From WYZ-LMO6 sp964509845 (lineage in GTDB: Archaea; Hadarchaeota; Hadarchaeia; Hadarchaeales; WYZ-LMO6), in contig CAZDZG010000003.1 of assembly GCA_964509845.1 (NCBI GenBank), positions 1-45,829 of the forward strand: 45,829 bases of DNA, read 5' to 3'. Both the position numbers and the translations under genes were made by a program. This document shows positions 31,535 to 39,763 of this stretch, piece by piece. Every line of letters begins with the position of its first letter. Within the stretch, counting starts at the first letter, position 1. The notes beneath the pieces are model-generated. The model worked only from the letters and a program-made list of their open reading frames with translations. It searched no databases and was not told the origin of the DNA.

Positions 31535-32841
31535 CCTCCCAGCCTCAGGGGACGGCCGTTCTCGAGCCGGTGCAGGAGCCCCTCCCCATACCCCAGCTCC
31601 CTTCCCAGCTCCACCAGGGCCTCCAGCTTCTCGGGGGTGCCGTGACAAGGAAGGAGGTGCTTGGGGGAGAGGGCCCTCAGGAACTCGGCCGTGTCCCTCC
31701 TGGCGGCGTGGCCCGAGACGTGCACGTCACGGTGTATGACGGCCCCCTGCACCGTTAGCTTGGCCTCCAGAAGGCTTCGGTTGTTCTGGTTGATGGGGTT
31801 GGGGATGACGCTGGCGGAGAAGATCACCTGATCCCCCTCCTCTATCCGGAAGGGAAGCTTGTGATCGGCTATCTTGCTCAGCACGGAGGTGGGCTCCCCC
31901 TGGTGTCCCGTGCAGATGAGCACGTAGTCACCCCTGGAGCCGTTGGCCTTCTTCAGGAACTTCTTGATGGAAGGTGGGGTTCCGTGGATGGGGAGGTCCG
32001 GGGGGAGGTGGACCAGGTTGAGGCTCAGGGCGGCGGAGAGGTAGTGGCGCAGGGACCTCCCCACCACCACCGGAATCCTGCCCAGCTCCTCCGAAAGCTC
32101 CACGATGGACCTTATCCTGGCTATGTGGGAGGAGAAGGTGGTGACCAGCATGGCCTTTCCCTTCCTCTCCGCCCTCCCCATGGTCTCCTCCAGCATCCTT
32201 CTGGCCTTCCCCTCGCTTCCCGTGGGACCGGGCTCGTCCACCCTCACCGCCCCCACCATGGCCGCCTCCAGCTCCCCCACCCTCCTCCTCAGCTCCTGCA
32301 GGTCGGTGGGCTGGCCGAGCAGGGGCTCCTCGTCCAGCTTGAAGTCGGTGGCGAAGAGGAGGGAGTGATCCCCCTCCCTGAGCAGCAGGAAGACGGTCTG
32401 GGGGATGCTGTGGTTGGCGGGGAGGAAGTGGACCTCCAGGTCCCCCAGCTCCACCCTCTCCCCCGGCCTCACGGGCACCATCTCCGTTTCCTTTCCCTCC
32501 TCCAGCACCAGGCGCTTCACCAGCTCCAGCGTGTAGGGGGTGCCGTAGAGGGGGGCCCGGTAGAAGCGCAGGAGCTTTCCCACCGCCCCTATGTGATCCA
32601 GGTGGCCGTGGGTGAGGAGGATGGCCCTGACCTTCTTTCCCCTCAGGGGACGGTCGTCCGGTATGGCGCTGATCCTCACCAGCTCCTCCAGGCTCATCCT
32701 CGAGAGGTCGGCCTCCTCGAAGGCCTGGATGGCATCCAGCCTCACCCCCATGTCCACCACCACATAGCCTCCCCCCAGGTTCACGGCCGTCATGTTCCTC
32801 CCCACCTCCCCCAGCCCTCCCAGCGGGAGAACCTCAAGCAA
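31531..32841 (-). CDS. rnj: Ribonuclease J (archaeal 5'-3' exonuclease)
   Basis: 436 aa. LGGLGEVGRNMTAV opens it; HGHLDHIGAVG near residue 75 is the metal motif. NHSIPQTV and LLFATDFKLDEEP follow. Beta-CASP motifs include ICTGHQGEP, the SASVIPNPINQNNR segment, HVSGHAARRD near 375 and LPCHGTPEK. Lengths and motifs match aRNase J, which degrades 5'-monophosphorylated RNA. ATG 32841 overlaps the end of fni by 8 bp. This gene is conserved in the idsA/fni/ipk neighbourhood of many archaea. Confidence 0.94.
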   Translation of the reverse strand: MLEVLPLGGLGEVGRNMTAVNLGGGYVVVDMGVRLDAIQAFEEADLSRMSLEELVRISAIPDDRPLRGKKVRAILLTHGHLDHIGAVGKLLRFYRAPLYGTPYTLELVKRLVLEEGKETEMVPVRPGERVELGDLEVHFLPANHSIPQTVFLLLREGDHSLLFATDFKLDEEPLLGQPTDLQELRRRVGELEAAMVGAVRVDEPGPTGSEGKARRMLEETMGRAERKGKAMLVTTFSSHIARIRSIVELSEELGRIPVVVGRSLRHYLSAALSLNLVHLPPDLPIHGTPPSIKKFLKKANGSRGDYVLICTGHQGEPTSVLSKIADHKLPFRIEEGDQVIFSASVIPNPINQNNRSLLEAKLTVQGAVIHRDVHVSGHAARRDTAEFLRALSPKHLLPCHGTPEKLEALVELGRELGYGEGLLHRLENGRPLRLGG

Positions 32842-33898
32842 GCCCGGCCCTCCTCCCCGGCTTTATCCCCCTGGCCAGGAACCACTCCCTGGTCCTGCCC
32901 GTCACCACCAGGGGGACCCTCTTCAGCTCCTGCGGCCTCCTGCATCCGGTGAGGAACATGGCCACCCTTAACTCCCTGAGGAACTCCTCCAGCCACCTCT
33001 CCGCCTCCCTCCTTCCCTTCCAGGCCGCCCTCAGGAGGGGAAGGGCCACGCCCACCAGATCGGCGCCCAGGGCCAGGGCCTTGGCGGCGTCCAGGCCCGA
33101 ACGTATCCCCCCGCTGGCTATCACCGGAACCTTCACCGCTCCGGCCACCTCCGCCGTGCACACGGCCGTGGGGATGCCCCAGTCCCAGAAGGTCCTGCCC
33201 AGCCTGGCGGCGGCAGGGTTCCTGAGGGCCTCCACCCCCGCCCAGGAGGTGCCGCCTGCCCCGCTCACGTCGATGGCCGCCACCCCGGCCCTGACCAGCT
33301 GCCTGGCCACCCCGCCGCTTATTCCCGCCCCGGTCTCCTTGGCTATCACGGGCACCCCCACCCCTGCGCAGATCCTCCTCAGCCTGGAGAGTCCACCCCT
33401 GTAATCCGGCCTCCCCTCCCGCTGGACGACCTCCTGCAGGGGATTCAGGTGGATGGAGAGGGCATCCGCCCCTATCATCTCCACGGCCCTCCTGGCCTCC
33501 CTCACCTCCTCCCCTGAGAACTGGGAAAGGCCCAGGTTGGCCACCAGGAAGACGTGGGGGGCGACGTCCCTCACCTTGTAGGTTTCGGCCAGCGATTCCT
33601 CCTCGAGGGCCGCCCTCTGGCTTCCCACCGCGAAGGCCACCCCCCTTTCCTCCGCCAGCGAGGCCAGGAGGCGGTTGAGCCTTCCCCCCTCCTCGTGCCC
33701 GCCGGTCATGGGGAGGATCATGAGGGGGGCCTCCAGCCTCCTCCCCAGGAAGGTCACGGAGAGGTCCACCTCCTCCGGGGAGAGTTCCGGGAGGGCGCGG
33801 TGCACCAGGTGGACGTCCTCCAGGCCCGTGGTGTTCCAGATCATCTCCACTTCCTTCCTCAGGCAGATCTCCAGGTGGGACCTCTTGCGCTCGCTCGT
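32834..33898 (-). CDS. fni: Type 2 isopentenyl-diphosphate delta-isomerase; start codon unclear
   Basis: FMN enzyme interconverting IPP and DMAPP. Motifs: TTGLEDVHLVHRALPEL, PLMILPMTGGH, VAFAVGSQRAALE, VIAKETGAGISGGVA, VSGAGGTSWAGVE and IASGGIRSGLDAAKALALGADLVG. The family's essential N-terminal R-K-x-x-H element is encoded (SERKRSHLEICLRKEVE) but lies upstream of the first canonical start (GTG 33850), with no ATG/GTG/TTG before it. I give the end of that homology, an ACG at 33898. A GTG overlapping the ipk stop (33913-33915) would be the expected start but is one base out of frame, so a 1-nt deletion or a non-canonical start is involved. Confidence 0.88.
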   Translation of the reverse strand, partial: TSERKRSHLEICLRKEVEMIWNTTGLEDVHLVHRALPELSPEEVDLSVTFLGRRLEAPLMILPMTGGHEEGGRLNRLLASLAEERGVAFAVGSQRAALEEESLAETYKVRDVAPHVFLVANLGLSQFSGEEVREARRAVEMIGADALSIHLNPLQEVVQREGRPDYRGGLSRLRRICAGVGVPVIAKETGAGISGGVARQLVRAGVAAIDVSGAGGTSWAGVEALRNPAAARLGRTFWDWGIPTAVCTAEVAGAVKVPVIASGGIRSGLDAAKALALGADLVGVALPLLRAAWKGRREAERWLEEFLRELRVAMFLTGCRRPQELKRVPLVVTGRTREWFLARGIKPGRRAGLA

Positions 33899-33911
33899 GG
33901 AGGTCGCGGTC

Positions 33912-34694
33912 TCACCCCCTCACCAGGGTCCCCAGGCTCCGATCCCCCTGCAGGGCCCTCCTCAGGACCCCCTTCTTGCAGGCGTTCACGATCTGGGACT
34001 CGATTCCCTTCCTGGCCAGCGCCAGCAGCTCGCGGACCTTCCCCAGCATCCCCTCCGTGACGTCCCAGCCTCCGGAGGGGGAGGGCCTCAGCCCCCTCCA
34101 GTCCGCCGGGGTTATCACCCTGAGGAGCCTGGCCTCCGGGTTAAGCTTGGGATCCTCGGTGAAGACCCCATCCACGTCCACCCCCAGCACCACGCGCGAG
34201 GCCCCGAGCCTGAGGGCCAGGTGGGCTACCAGCCTGTCTCCGGAAAGGATGTTCACCCCCTGTTTCAGGTCCATCACGGCATCCCCGTATAGCACGGGGA
34301 GGAGGCCCAGCTCCACCATCCTCCTGACGGGCCCGAGCTCCATCCTCCTTATCCTCCCCCCCTCCAGCACGCAGCAGGAGGAGGGGGGAACGGGAACGGC
34401 CGGCAGGCCCCTTCTCCTCAGCTCCCCCACCACGTGCAGGTTCAGTCGCTCCATGGCCTTCCTCACCTCCAGGAAGCCCCTGAGCTGCTCGGGCCCCCTC
34501 AGCCCCCCGGTGAGCCCGTACCTCTTGGCCAGGGGATGGCCGAAGGATCCTCCCCCGTGAACCAGCACCATCCCCTCCACCCCCTCCAGCTCCCCCGCCA
34601 GCCTCCTCAGGGTTCCCCTCCTCAGCGAGAACTCCCTGCGCTTGTCCGTGATCACGCTTCCGCCCAGCTTGACCACCACCGGGCCCGGCCTCAC
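33912..34694 (-). CDS. ipk: Isopentenyl phosphate kinase
   Basis: 260 aa from GTG 34694, which overlaps the Memo stop (GTGA). Amino-acid-kinase fold: VVVKLGGSVITDK at the start and VLVHGGGSFGHPLAKRYGL with His53, the residue that distinguishes IPK from other kinases. YGDAVMD, NILSGDRLVAHLA and LGVDVDGVFTEDPK bind nucleotide and Mg. It phosphorylates isopentenyl phosphate in the archaeal mevalonate pathway. Fni follows immediately. Mevalonate kinase, sometimes found next door in other archaea, is absent here. Confidence 0.95.
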   Translation of the reverse strand: MRPGPVVVKLGGSVITDKRREFSLRRGTLRRLAGELEGVEGMVLVHGGGSFGHPLAKRYGLTGGLRGPEQLRGFLEVRKAMERLNLHVVGELRRRGLPAVPVPPSSCCVLEGGRIRRMELGPVRRMVELGLLPVLYGDAVMDLKQGVNILSGDRLVAHLALRLGASRVVLGVDVDGVFTEDPKLNPEARLLRVITPADWRGLRPSPSGGWDVTEGMLGKVRELLALARKGIESQIVNACKKGVLRRALQGDRSLGTLVRG

Positions 34695-35530
34695 CCCGTT
34701 ACGGCCAGCGATCCGTATCCCACCACCTCCGGCATGGGACCGGCGATGTCCCCGCTGGTGGCGTACTTCAGCAGCCTTCCCCTCCTGGCCCCCAGCTCCA
34801 GACAGGCCCTGAGCATGGCAGCCACGGGCCCGTATCCGCACATGCTTATGTCCTCCTCCTCCACCGTTCTCAGGAGACCCCTCCAGTCCAGGGCCTCTAT
34901 CCTCTCCAGGGCCTTGGCATCCTTCTTCCTGGCCCTCTCGGCGGGCTCGTAGTGGGTGAAGTCGGTGGAGGCCACGATTACGGCTTCCTTCCCCCTCAGC
35001 ACCCTCGCCAGGGCCTCCCCCACCTCGCGGCTGGTCTCCTCATCCTGGAGCATCAGGCAGACCGCCACGAGCCCGAAGTCCGAGCCGAAGAGGTGCTGGA
35101 GGAAGGGGAGCTGCACCTCGATGGAGTGCTCGTACCGGTGGGCCACCTCGTCCAGATCCGCCACCTCGCACTCCTCGGCCAGGGAGCGGGAGAGCTCCGA
35201 GTCGATCCGCACCTCCCCCAGCGGGGTTCTCCAGACCCCCGATGGGAAGACGGAGACCCCGGATCCCATGCCGGTGTGGTTGGGACCCAGGATCACCACG
35301 GTGGTGGGACGGCAGGAGGCCAGGAGGAGGTAGCCGTGGGCGGCCACCGGGCCGGAGTACATGTAGCCGGCGTGGGGGGAGACCAGCCCCAGCACCTTCT
35401 CCCCAACCTTCCCCGGGGAGGGAAGCCTTCCGGGCCCGTGGGGGTGGGTATAGCACCACTCTATCCTGGAGAGGAGGGCCTTCCTCTCCCCCTCGTAGAA
35501 GGCCCCGGCCACCGCCGGAAGTCTTATCAC
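34691..35530 (-). CDS. MEMO1-family protein
   Basis: 279 aa, a typical archaeal Memo homologue (AmmeMemoRadiSam system protein B). Characteristic sequences: AVAGAFYEGERKAL, LVSPHAGYMYSGPVAAHGY, VILGPNHTGMGSGVSVFP, EHSIEVQLPFLQHLFG, VASTDFTHYEPA and CGYGPVAAML. The conserved His residues (PHAGY, NHTG, EHSIE) form a metal site related to non-haem iron dioxygenases. Biochemical role in archaea is unsettled. The start is GTG 35530, overlapping the S2 stop as GTGA, and ipk overlaps its own stop; the placement is conserved across archaea. Confidence 0.93.
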   Translation of the reverse strand: MIRLPAVAGAFYEGERKALLSRIEWCYTHPHGPGRLPSPGKVGEKVLGLVSPHAGYMYSGPVAAHGYLLLASCRPTTVVILGPNHTGMGSGVSVFPSGVWRTPLGEVRIDSELSRSLAEECEVADLDEVAHRYEHSIEVQLPFLQHLFGSDFGLVAVCLMLQDEETSREVGEALARVLRGKEAVIVASTDFTHYEPAERARKKDAKALERIEALDWRGLLRTVEEEDISMCGYGPVAAMLRACLELGARRGRLLKYATSGDIAGPMPEVVGYGSLAVTG

Positions 35531-36168
35531 TGGTTGACCTCCTTGGGCCTGCTTTCGAATTCCTCCACCGGTATGGGGAAGGGGGCATCCGGAGCCAGCT
35601 CTCCCCTTTCCCTCAGGACCTGGCGGGCCAGCAGCCAGTAAACCAGGGCCAGGGCCTTCTTCCCCTTGTTGTTGGTGGGGATGACCAGGTCCACGTCGGC
35701 CGTTTCGTTATCCGTGTCGCAGAGGGCTATCACCGGTATGCCCATCTTGGCTGCCTCGGCCAGCGGCTGGGCGTCGGCCATGGGATCCGTGACCAGGAGG
35801 AGGGAGAATTCGGAGTATCCGGGATAGGAAGGGTTGGTGAGGGTTCCGGGCACGAACCTTCCCACGATGGGTTTGGCCCCCACCACCTCGCAGAACTTCA
35901 GGACGGGCTGCTGCCCGTACTGCCTGGCCGACACCACCAGGATCCTCTCCGGTTTCTGCCTGGCCAGCATCTTGGCGGCCACCCTTATCTTGGCATCCGT
36001 CTTTTCCACGTCCAGGATGTAGATGCGGTCGGGGCGGACCTTGAAGATGTAGGGGGCCATCGATCCCGTCTTCTGCCTGGTCCCTATGTGCACCCCTGCC
36101 GCCAGGTAGGTGTTCCTGTCCACCAGCAGCTCCCCAACCTTTTCCTCCGCCTGCATCCTCTCGCCCAC
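35527..36168 (-). CDS. rpsB: Ribosomal protein S2 (uS2)
   Basis: 213 aa. LAAGVHIGTRQKTGSMAPYIF near the N-terminus, ILVVSARQYGQQPVLKFCE, GRFVPGTLTNP and VIALCDTDNETADVDLVIPTNNKGKKALALVYWLLAR are all S2 signatures. The start is GTG 36168 after GAGGAGAGG. It precedes Memo in the conserved eno-rpsB-memo order. Confidence 0.97.
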   Translation of the reverse strand: MGERMQAEEKVGELLVDRNTYLAAGVHIGTRQKTGSMAPYIFKVRPDRIYILDVEKTDAKIRVAAKMLARQKPERILVVSARQYGQQPVLKFCEVVGAKPIVGRFVPGTLTNPSYPGYSEFSLLLVTDPMADAQPLAEAAKMGIPVIALCDTDNETADVDLVIPTNNKGKKALALVYWLLARQVLRERGELAPDAPFPIPVEEFESRPKEVNQ

Positions 36169-36197
36169 TTCCTCTCCTCACCGACCGCGGTTAAAAG

Positions 36198-37409
36198 CTA
36201 TCCGAAGCCGAGCCTGGCCAGCCTTTTCACCCTCTCCTCCAGGCGGATGAGCTCGTTCAGCTTCACCGTCCTCTCCCCTCCCACCGCCCCCGTCTTTATG
36301 AGGGGGCAGCCCGCCCCCACCGCCAGGTGGGCGATGGTCTCGTCCTCGGTCTCCCCCGAGCGGTGGGAGGCCACCGGCACCATTCCCCCCCTGCGGGCCA
36401 GCTCCACCGCGGTCAGGGCGTCGGTCAGGGTTCCCACCTGGTTGGGCTTGATGATGACGGCGCTGGCCGCCCCCTCCCCCCTCTCTATCCTGGCCGGATT
36501 GGTGGCGAAGAGGTCGTCCCCGCAGACCAGGCATTTCCTCCCCACCTCCTCCCTCAGCCTGGAGAAGCCCGAAAAGTCCTCCTCGTGGAGGGGGTCCTCC
36601 AGGTAGAGGAGGTCGTAGGTCTCCACCAGGGTCAGGGCGAACTCCAGCTGCTCCTCCTCCGTCAGCTTCTTTCCCTCCCTCGGATAGACGTACCTTCGCT
36701 TCGAGGGATCGTAGAGGTTGCTGGCCGCCATGTCCAGCCCCATCCTCACCTCCCTTCCCTCCTCCCTTCCCACCTCCTCACAGGCCCTCCTCACCAGCTC
36801 CAGGGATCCCTTCCCGTCCAGAGGTGAAACCCAGGCCCCCTCGTCCCCTCTCCCTCCGGCAAACCTTCCCCCCTTCTCCCTGAGGAGCTCCCCCACCCTC
36901 CGGTGCACCCTGGCGTTGATCAGGGCAGCCTCCTGAAAGCTCCTCGCCCCGGGTGCCACCACCAGGATCTCCTGCAGGTCCGTTCCCCCTCCCCCGGCGT
37001 GGGCCCCCCCTCCTAGCACGTTGCCGAGCGGCAGCGGAAGGGTGGAGCCCCTTCCGAGGAGACGGTACAAGGGTATTCCCCTGGCGGAGGCCTCGGCCTT
37101 GGCCGTGGCGAAGGAGAGGGCCACGGCGAGGTTCCCCCCTATCCTGGAGAAGTTCGGGGTCCCGTCCAGCTCCCTCAGGAGGGTGTCGGTCCCCCTCAGG
37201 TTCAGCTCCCTTCCCCTGAGCCTCCGCGAGATCTCCCCCCGCAGGAGGGAGAGGGAGGCGTCCACCCCCCCGGAGGCGAACGGCACCGCCTCGTACCTTC
37301 CCCTGCTCCTCCCGCTGGGTGCGGAGCCCCTCCCGAACCCCCCTCCCCCCCAGACCTCCACCTCCAGGGTGGGCTCCCCCCGGCTGTCCAGGATCTTCCT
37401 CCCCCTCAC
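36198..37409 (-). CDS. eno: Enolase (divergent archaeal form); possible CTG start at 37424
   Basis: 403 aa from GTG 37409. It converts 2-phosphoglycerate to phosphoenolpyruvate. Catalytic residues visible: DLQEI (Glu168 equivalent), GDEGAWV (Glu211), MGLDMAAS, YLEDPLHEEDF and CGDDLF for Mg, KPNQVGT (Lys345), SHRSGETEDETIAHL, and KTGAVGGERTVKLNEL. The flexible loop is SGRSRGRYEA instead of the usual SGASTGxxEA. The frame and homology extend five codons upstream to a CTG (37424) that overlaps the DHH gene's stop as CTGA, giving LRIEGV before RGRKILDSRG as in other enolases. It may be a second, divergent archaeal enolase type. Confidence 0.9.
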   Translation of the reverse strand: MRGRKILDSRGEPTLEVEVWGGGGFGRGSAPSGRSRGRYEAVPFASGGVDASLSLLRGEISRRLRGRELNLRGTDTLLRELDGTPNFSRIGGNLAVALSFATAKAEASARGIPLYRLLGRGSTLPLPLGNVLGGGAHAGGGGTDLQEILVVAPGARSFQEAALINARVHRRVGELLREKGGRFAGGRGDEGAWVSPLDGKGSLELVRRACEEVGREEGREVRMGLDMAASNLYDPSKRRYVYPREGKKLTEEEQLEFALTLVETYDLLYLEDPLHEEDFSGFSRLREEVGRKCLVCGDDLFATNPARIERGEGAASAVIIKPNQVGTLTDALTAVELARRGGMVPVASHRSGETEDETIAHLAVGAGCPLIKTGAVGGERTVKLNELIRLEERVKRLARLGFG

Positions 37410-37420
37410 CCCCTCGATCC

Positions 37421-38806
37421 TCAGCGCGCGAGCAGGGGCAGGCAGCGCTCCACCTCCCTCACGAACTCCTCCACCTTGTCCTTGGGTATGTAGGCGGCGC
37501 CGGACACGTCATGCCCTCCCCCCTCCCCCCCCACCGCCTTTGCCGCCTCGTTCAGGATCCTCCCTATGTTGATCCCCTTGGCGGTGAGGTGGAAGGTGGC
37601 CCTTCCCGAGACCTTCACCTCCTCCCCGATGTCCGCCAGCCCTATGAGGGGGCGGTCCCCCTCCACCAGCCTCGACTCCAGGGCCAGGGAGAGCATCTCC
37701 CCCATCTCCGAGGCCGGGACCTCCTTCCCCACCCTGACGTACCTAGCCTTGGGGGAGACCTCGAAGTTGGGCAGGTTCCTGCAGAACCAGGCCATGTTGT
37801 CCAGCATCCTCCGCTGGTACCCCTGAAGGAGGAGGAGGCATTCCTTCTTCGCCTCCTCGTCCCCCAGGTTGGCGGCGAAGCCTATCTCCGGCCGGTGGTA
37901 GGTGTCGCTGGCGTCCAGGGCCACCGCCCACTTCCTCAGGTTGGGGAGGGATCGGTCCCTGAGGTAATACACCCCTCCCCAGAGCAGCTCCCTCCCCTCC
38001 TCCCCGTACCCCAGCCTCTCCAGCAGGGCCTCACACAGCCTCCTTTCCCCCTCCTCCCCCAGCTCCTCCAGCGTGGAGGAGGGGGGGAGGCCCAGCTGCT
38101 CGGGTATTTCGGCGGACACCCTGGAGTTCCCGGAGATGCCTGGCAGGTAGGGGCGGACGGAAAGGCGGAGGGACTCCGCCACCGGCACCTCCTCCCTGTC
38201 CAGCAGCTTCATTCCCTCCTTCCTTTCCACCGTTCCCTCCTCCAGCGCCCGCCGCAGGAGGAGGGCGTTGATCCCCGTGAAGCCCTCGGCCAGCTCCTGC
38301 CTGTCCCCCAGCGCCCCCACCAGGGCCAGCCAGACCTCCTTCCTCAGCCTCCTGTCCATCTTCTCCACCACGCTGTAGACCACGGTGGAGGCACAGGCCT
38401 CCTTGGCCCCGTTCAGCCCCATGAGGTGGGGGTTGAGGCAGAGCAGGCGGGGATCCTCGGGCGGTTTTCCCGGGTGATGATCGAGGATCAGCACCTCGTG
38501 CCCCCTGCTCGTGACCTTCTTTTCCAGGGTGGGGATCTCCCTGCTCCCCTGGTCCAGGAAGACCAGGAACCTCCCCTCCTCACTCTTCCCCAGCTCCACC
38601 ATCTCCCTGGCCCCGTAGGGGCGGGTGAACTTTATCCTGAAGGGGTGGCCGTGCAGGTGCAGGTACATGGCGAGGAGGCTGGAGGCGGAGATCCCGTCGG
38701 CATCGGCGTGGGTGAAGATCTCCACGGTCTTTTCCCCCAGCTTCTCCTTGAGGAGGGAGGCTACTTCGCCCGCCTTCCTCTCGAAAGCCAGGATCTCCTC
38801 CCTCAA
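37421..38806 (-). CDS. RecJ-like DHH-family phosphoesterase/nuclease
   Basis: 461 aa. DHH domain: IFTHADADGISASSLLAMY (motif I) near residue 30, FLDQGSRE, ILDHHPGKPPED (DHH) near 118. DHHA1 domain: GRATFHLTAKGINIGRIL and GGGHDVSGAAYIP near 430-445. The family includes archaeal RecJ1/RecJ2 and the GINS-associated nuclease (GAN). Many archaea carry one such gene next to rpsO, as here. Whether this is the Cdc45-like partner of the GINS gene at 8953-9471 or a separate RecJ/nanoRNase cannot be decided without alignment. The start is TTG 38806 with a GGTGA site 4 nt before it. Confidence 0.9.
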   Translation of the reverse strand: MREEILAFERKAGEVASLLKEKLGEKTVEIFTHADADGISASSLLAMYLHLHGHPFRIKFTRPYGAREMVELGKSEEGRFLVFLDQGSREIPTLEKKVTSRGHEVLILDHHPGKPPEDPRLLCLNPHLMGLNGAKEACASTVVYSVVEKMDRRLRKEVWLALVGALGDRQELAEGFTGINALLLRRALEEGTVERKEGMKLLDREEVPVAESLRLSVRPYLPGISGNSRVSAEIPEQLGLPPSSTLEELGEEGERRLCEALLERLGYGEEGRELLWGGVYYLRDRSLPNLRKWAVALDASDTYHRPEIGFAANLGDEEAKKECLLLLQGYQRRMLDNMAWFCRNLPNFEVSPKARYVRVGKEVPASEMGEMLSLALESRLVEGDRPLIGLADIGEEVKVSGRATFHLTAKGINIGRILNEAAKAVGGEGGGHDVSGAAYIPKDKVEEFVREVERCLPLLAR

Positions 38807-38810
38807 AGGT

Positions 38811-39200
38811 TCACCTCAGCAGCAGGGCGGCCTTCTCCCTCTCGTACTTCCAGCCCTTGGGCAGCTTTCCCTTCCTGACGTAGTACTGGGCGAGCTTCCT
38901 TATCCTCTGCTCCGTGATCTCCAGGGAGCGGCGGGTGACCTTATCCTTCCTGTTCTTCTCCAGGTGCCTCTGCATGCGCAGGGCCCTCCTTATCAGGTTG
39001 GCCAGATCCTCCGGAAGGGGCCTGGCCAGTCCCTTCTCCTCCAGGATCTGGGTGAGGCTCTTCCCCGTGGCCTTCTTCACCGATCCCACCCCGTAGAGGT
39101 CGCGGAGGAGGATCCCTATCATGCTGGGAGGATGCCCCTCCTCCGCCAGCTTCACCACCAGCCTCTCCACCGCCTCCCCGGTCATCTCCTCACCGCTCAT
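38811..39200 (-). CDS. rpsO: Ribosomal protein S15 (uS15), short N-terminus
   Basis: 129 aa. Core S15 sequences: VKLAEEGHPPSMIGILLRDLYGV, KSLTQILEEKGLA, LPEDLANLIRRAL, RRSLEITEQRIRKLAQYY and the C-terminal RKGKLPKGWKYE. Archaeal S15 proteins commonly have about 150 residues with a basic Arg/Lys-rich N-terminal tail; here the protein begins at MSGEEMTGEAVERL and an in-frame TAG closes the frame three codons before the ATG, so that tail is absent. ATG 39200 overlaps the rdgB stop by 4 bp after GGGAGGA. Confidence 0.93.
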   Translation of the reverse strand: MSGEEMTGEAVERLVVKLAEEGHPPSMIGILLRDLYGVGSVKKATGKSLTQILEEKGLARPLPEDLANLIRRALRMQRHLEKNRKDKVTRRSLEITEQRIRKLAQYYVRKGKLPKGWKYEREKAALLLR

Positions 39201-39763
39201 TCCTCCCTATGAAGAAGGTACCACCTAAAGAACCCTTCCATGGCCCTTCCCCGGTGGGAGAGGGAGTTCTTCTCCTCCACGCTCATCTCGGCCAGCGTCC
39301 TGCCGTCCCCCTCATCCGGTATGAAGATGGGGTCAAAGCCGAAGCCCCCCGTCCCCCTCTCCTCGAGCGAGATCCTCCCCTCCACCCTCCCCTCGAAGAC
39401 CAGCGGCCTCCCGTCCCTCCCGCAGTAGCCCACGGCGGACCTGAAGACGGCCCTCCTGTCCTCCACCCCCTCCATGAGCTTCAGCACCCCCCGGTTTCCT
39501 ATGGTGAGGAAGACGTACTTGGAGTAGGGGCCCGGGAAGCCCCTGAGGCTGTGGATGAAGAGGCCGGAGTCCTCCACGAAGCAGGGGACCTTCAGGATCG
39601 CGAAGACCTGCTGCACCCCCACCTTCGCTATCTCGCGGAGGTCCTCCGCCTGGATCTCCAGGTAGGGGATCCTCCGGTGCTCTATCTCCAGCCCGAACCT
39701 GCCGGCCAGGGCCCTCACCTCCCTGACCTTCCCCTCATTTCCCGTCACGAACACCAGCGCCAC
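39197..39763 (-). CDS. rdgB: XTP/dITP diphosphatase (RdgB/HAM1)
   Basis: 188 aa. LVFVTGNEGKVREV is the N-terminal signature with the catalytic Lys; VEDSGLFIHSLRGFPGPYSKYV and GFGFDPIFIPDEGDGRTLAEM follow, and SHRGRAMEGF closes the family pattern. It hydrolyses deaminated purine nucleotides to keep them out of DNA. The start is GTG 39763 after GGAGGAAC, inside the end of kae1-bud32 (29-bp overlap). It is the fourth coupled gene in the run kae1-bud32, rdgB, rpsO, DHH. Confidence 0.95.
   Translation of the reverse strand: MALVFVTGNEGKVREVRALAGRFGLEIEHRRIPYLEIQAEDLREIAKVGVQQVFAILKVPCFVEDSGLFIHSLRGFPGPYSKYVFLTIGNRGVLKLMEGVEDRRAVFRSAVGYCGRDGRPLVFEGRVEGRISLEERGTGGFGFDPIFIPDEGDGRTLAEMSVEEKNSLSHRGRAMEGFFRWYLLHREE

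Noticed and set aside
31535..31648. Longer N-terminus for the prenyl synthase
   Set aside because: The added residues are Gly/Pro/Arg-rich, lie inside RNase J, and the ATG at 31534 gives the normal family start with a 4-bp ATGA overlap.
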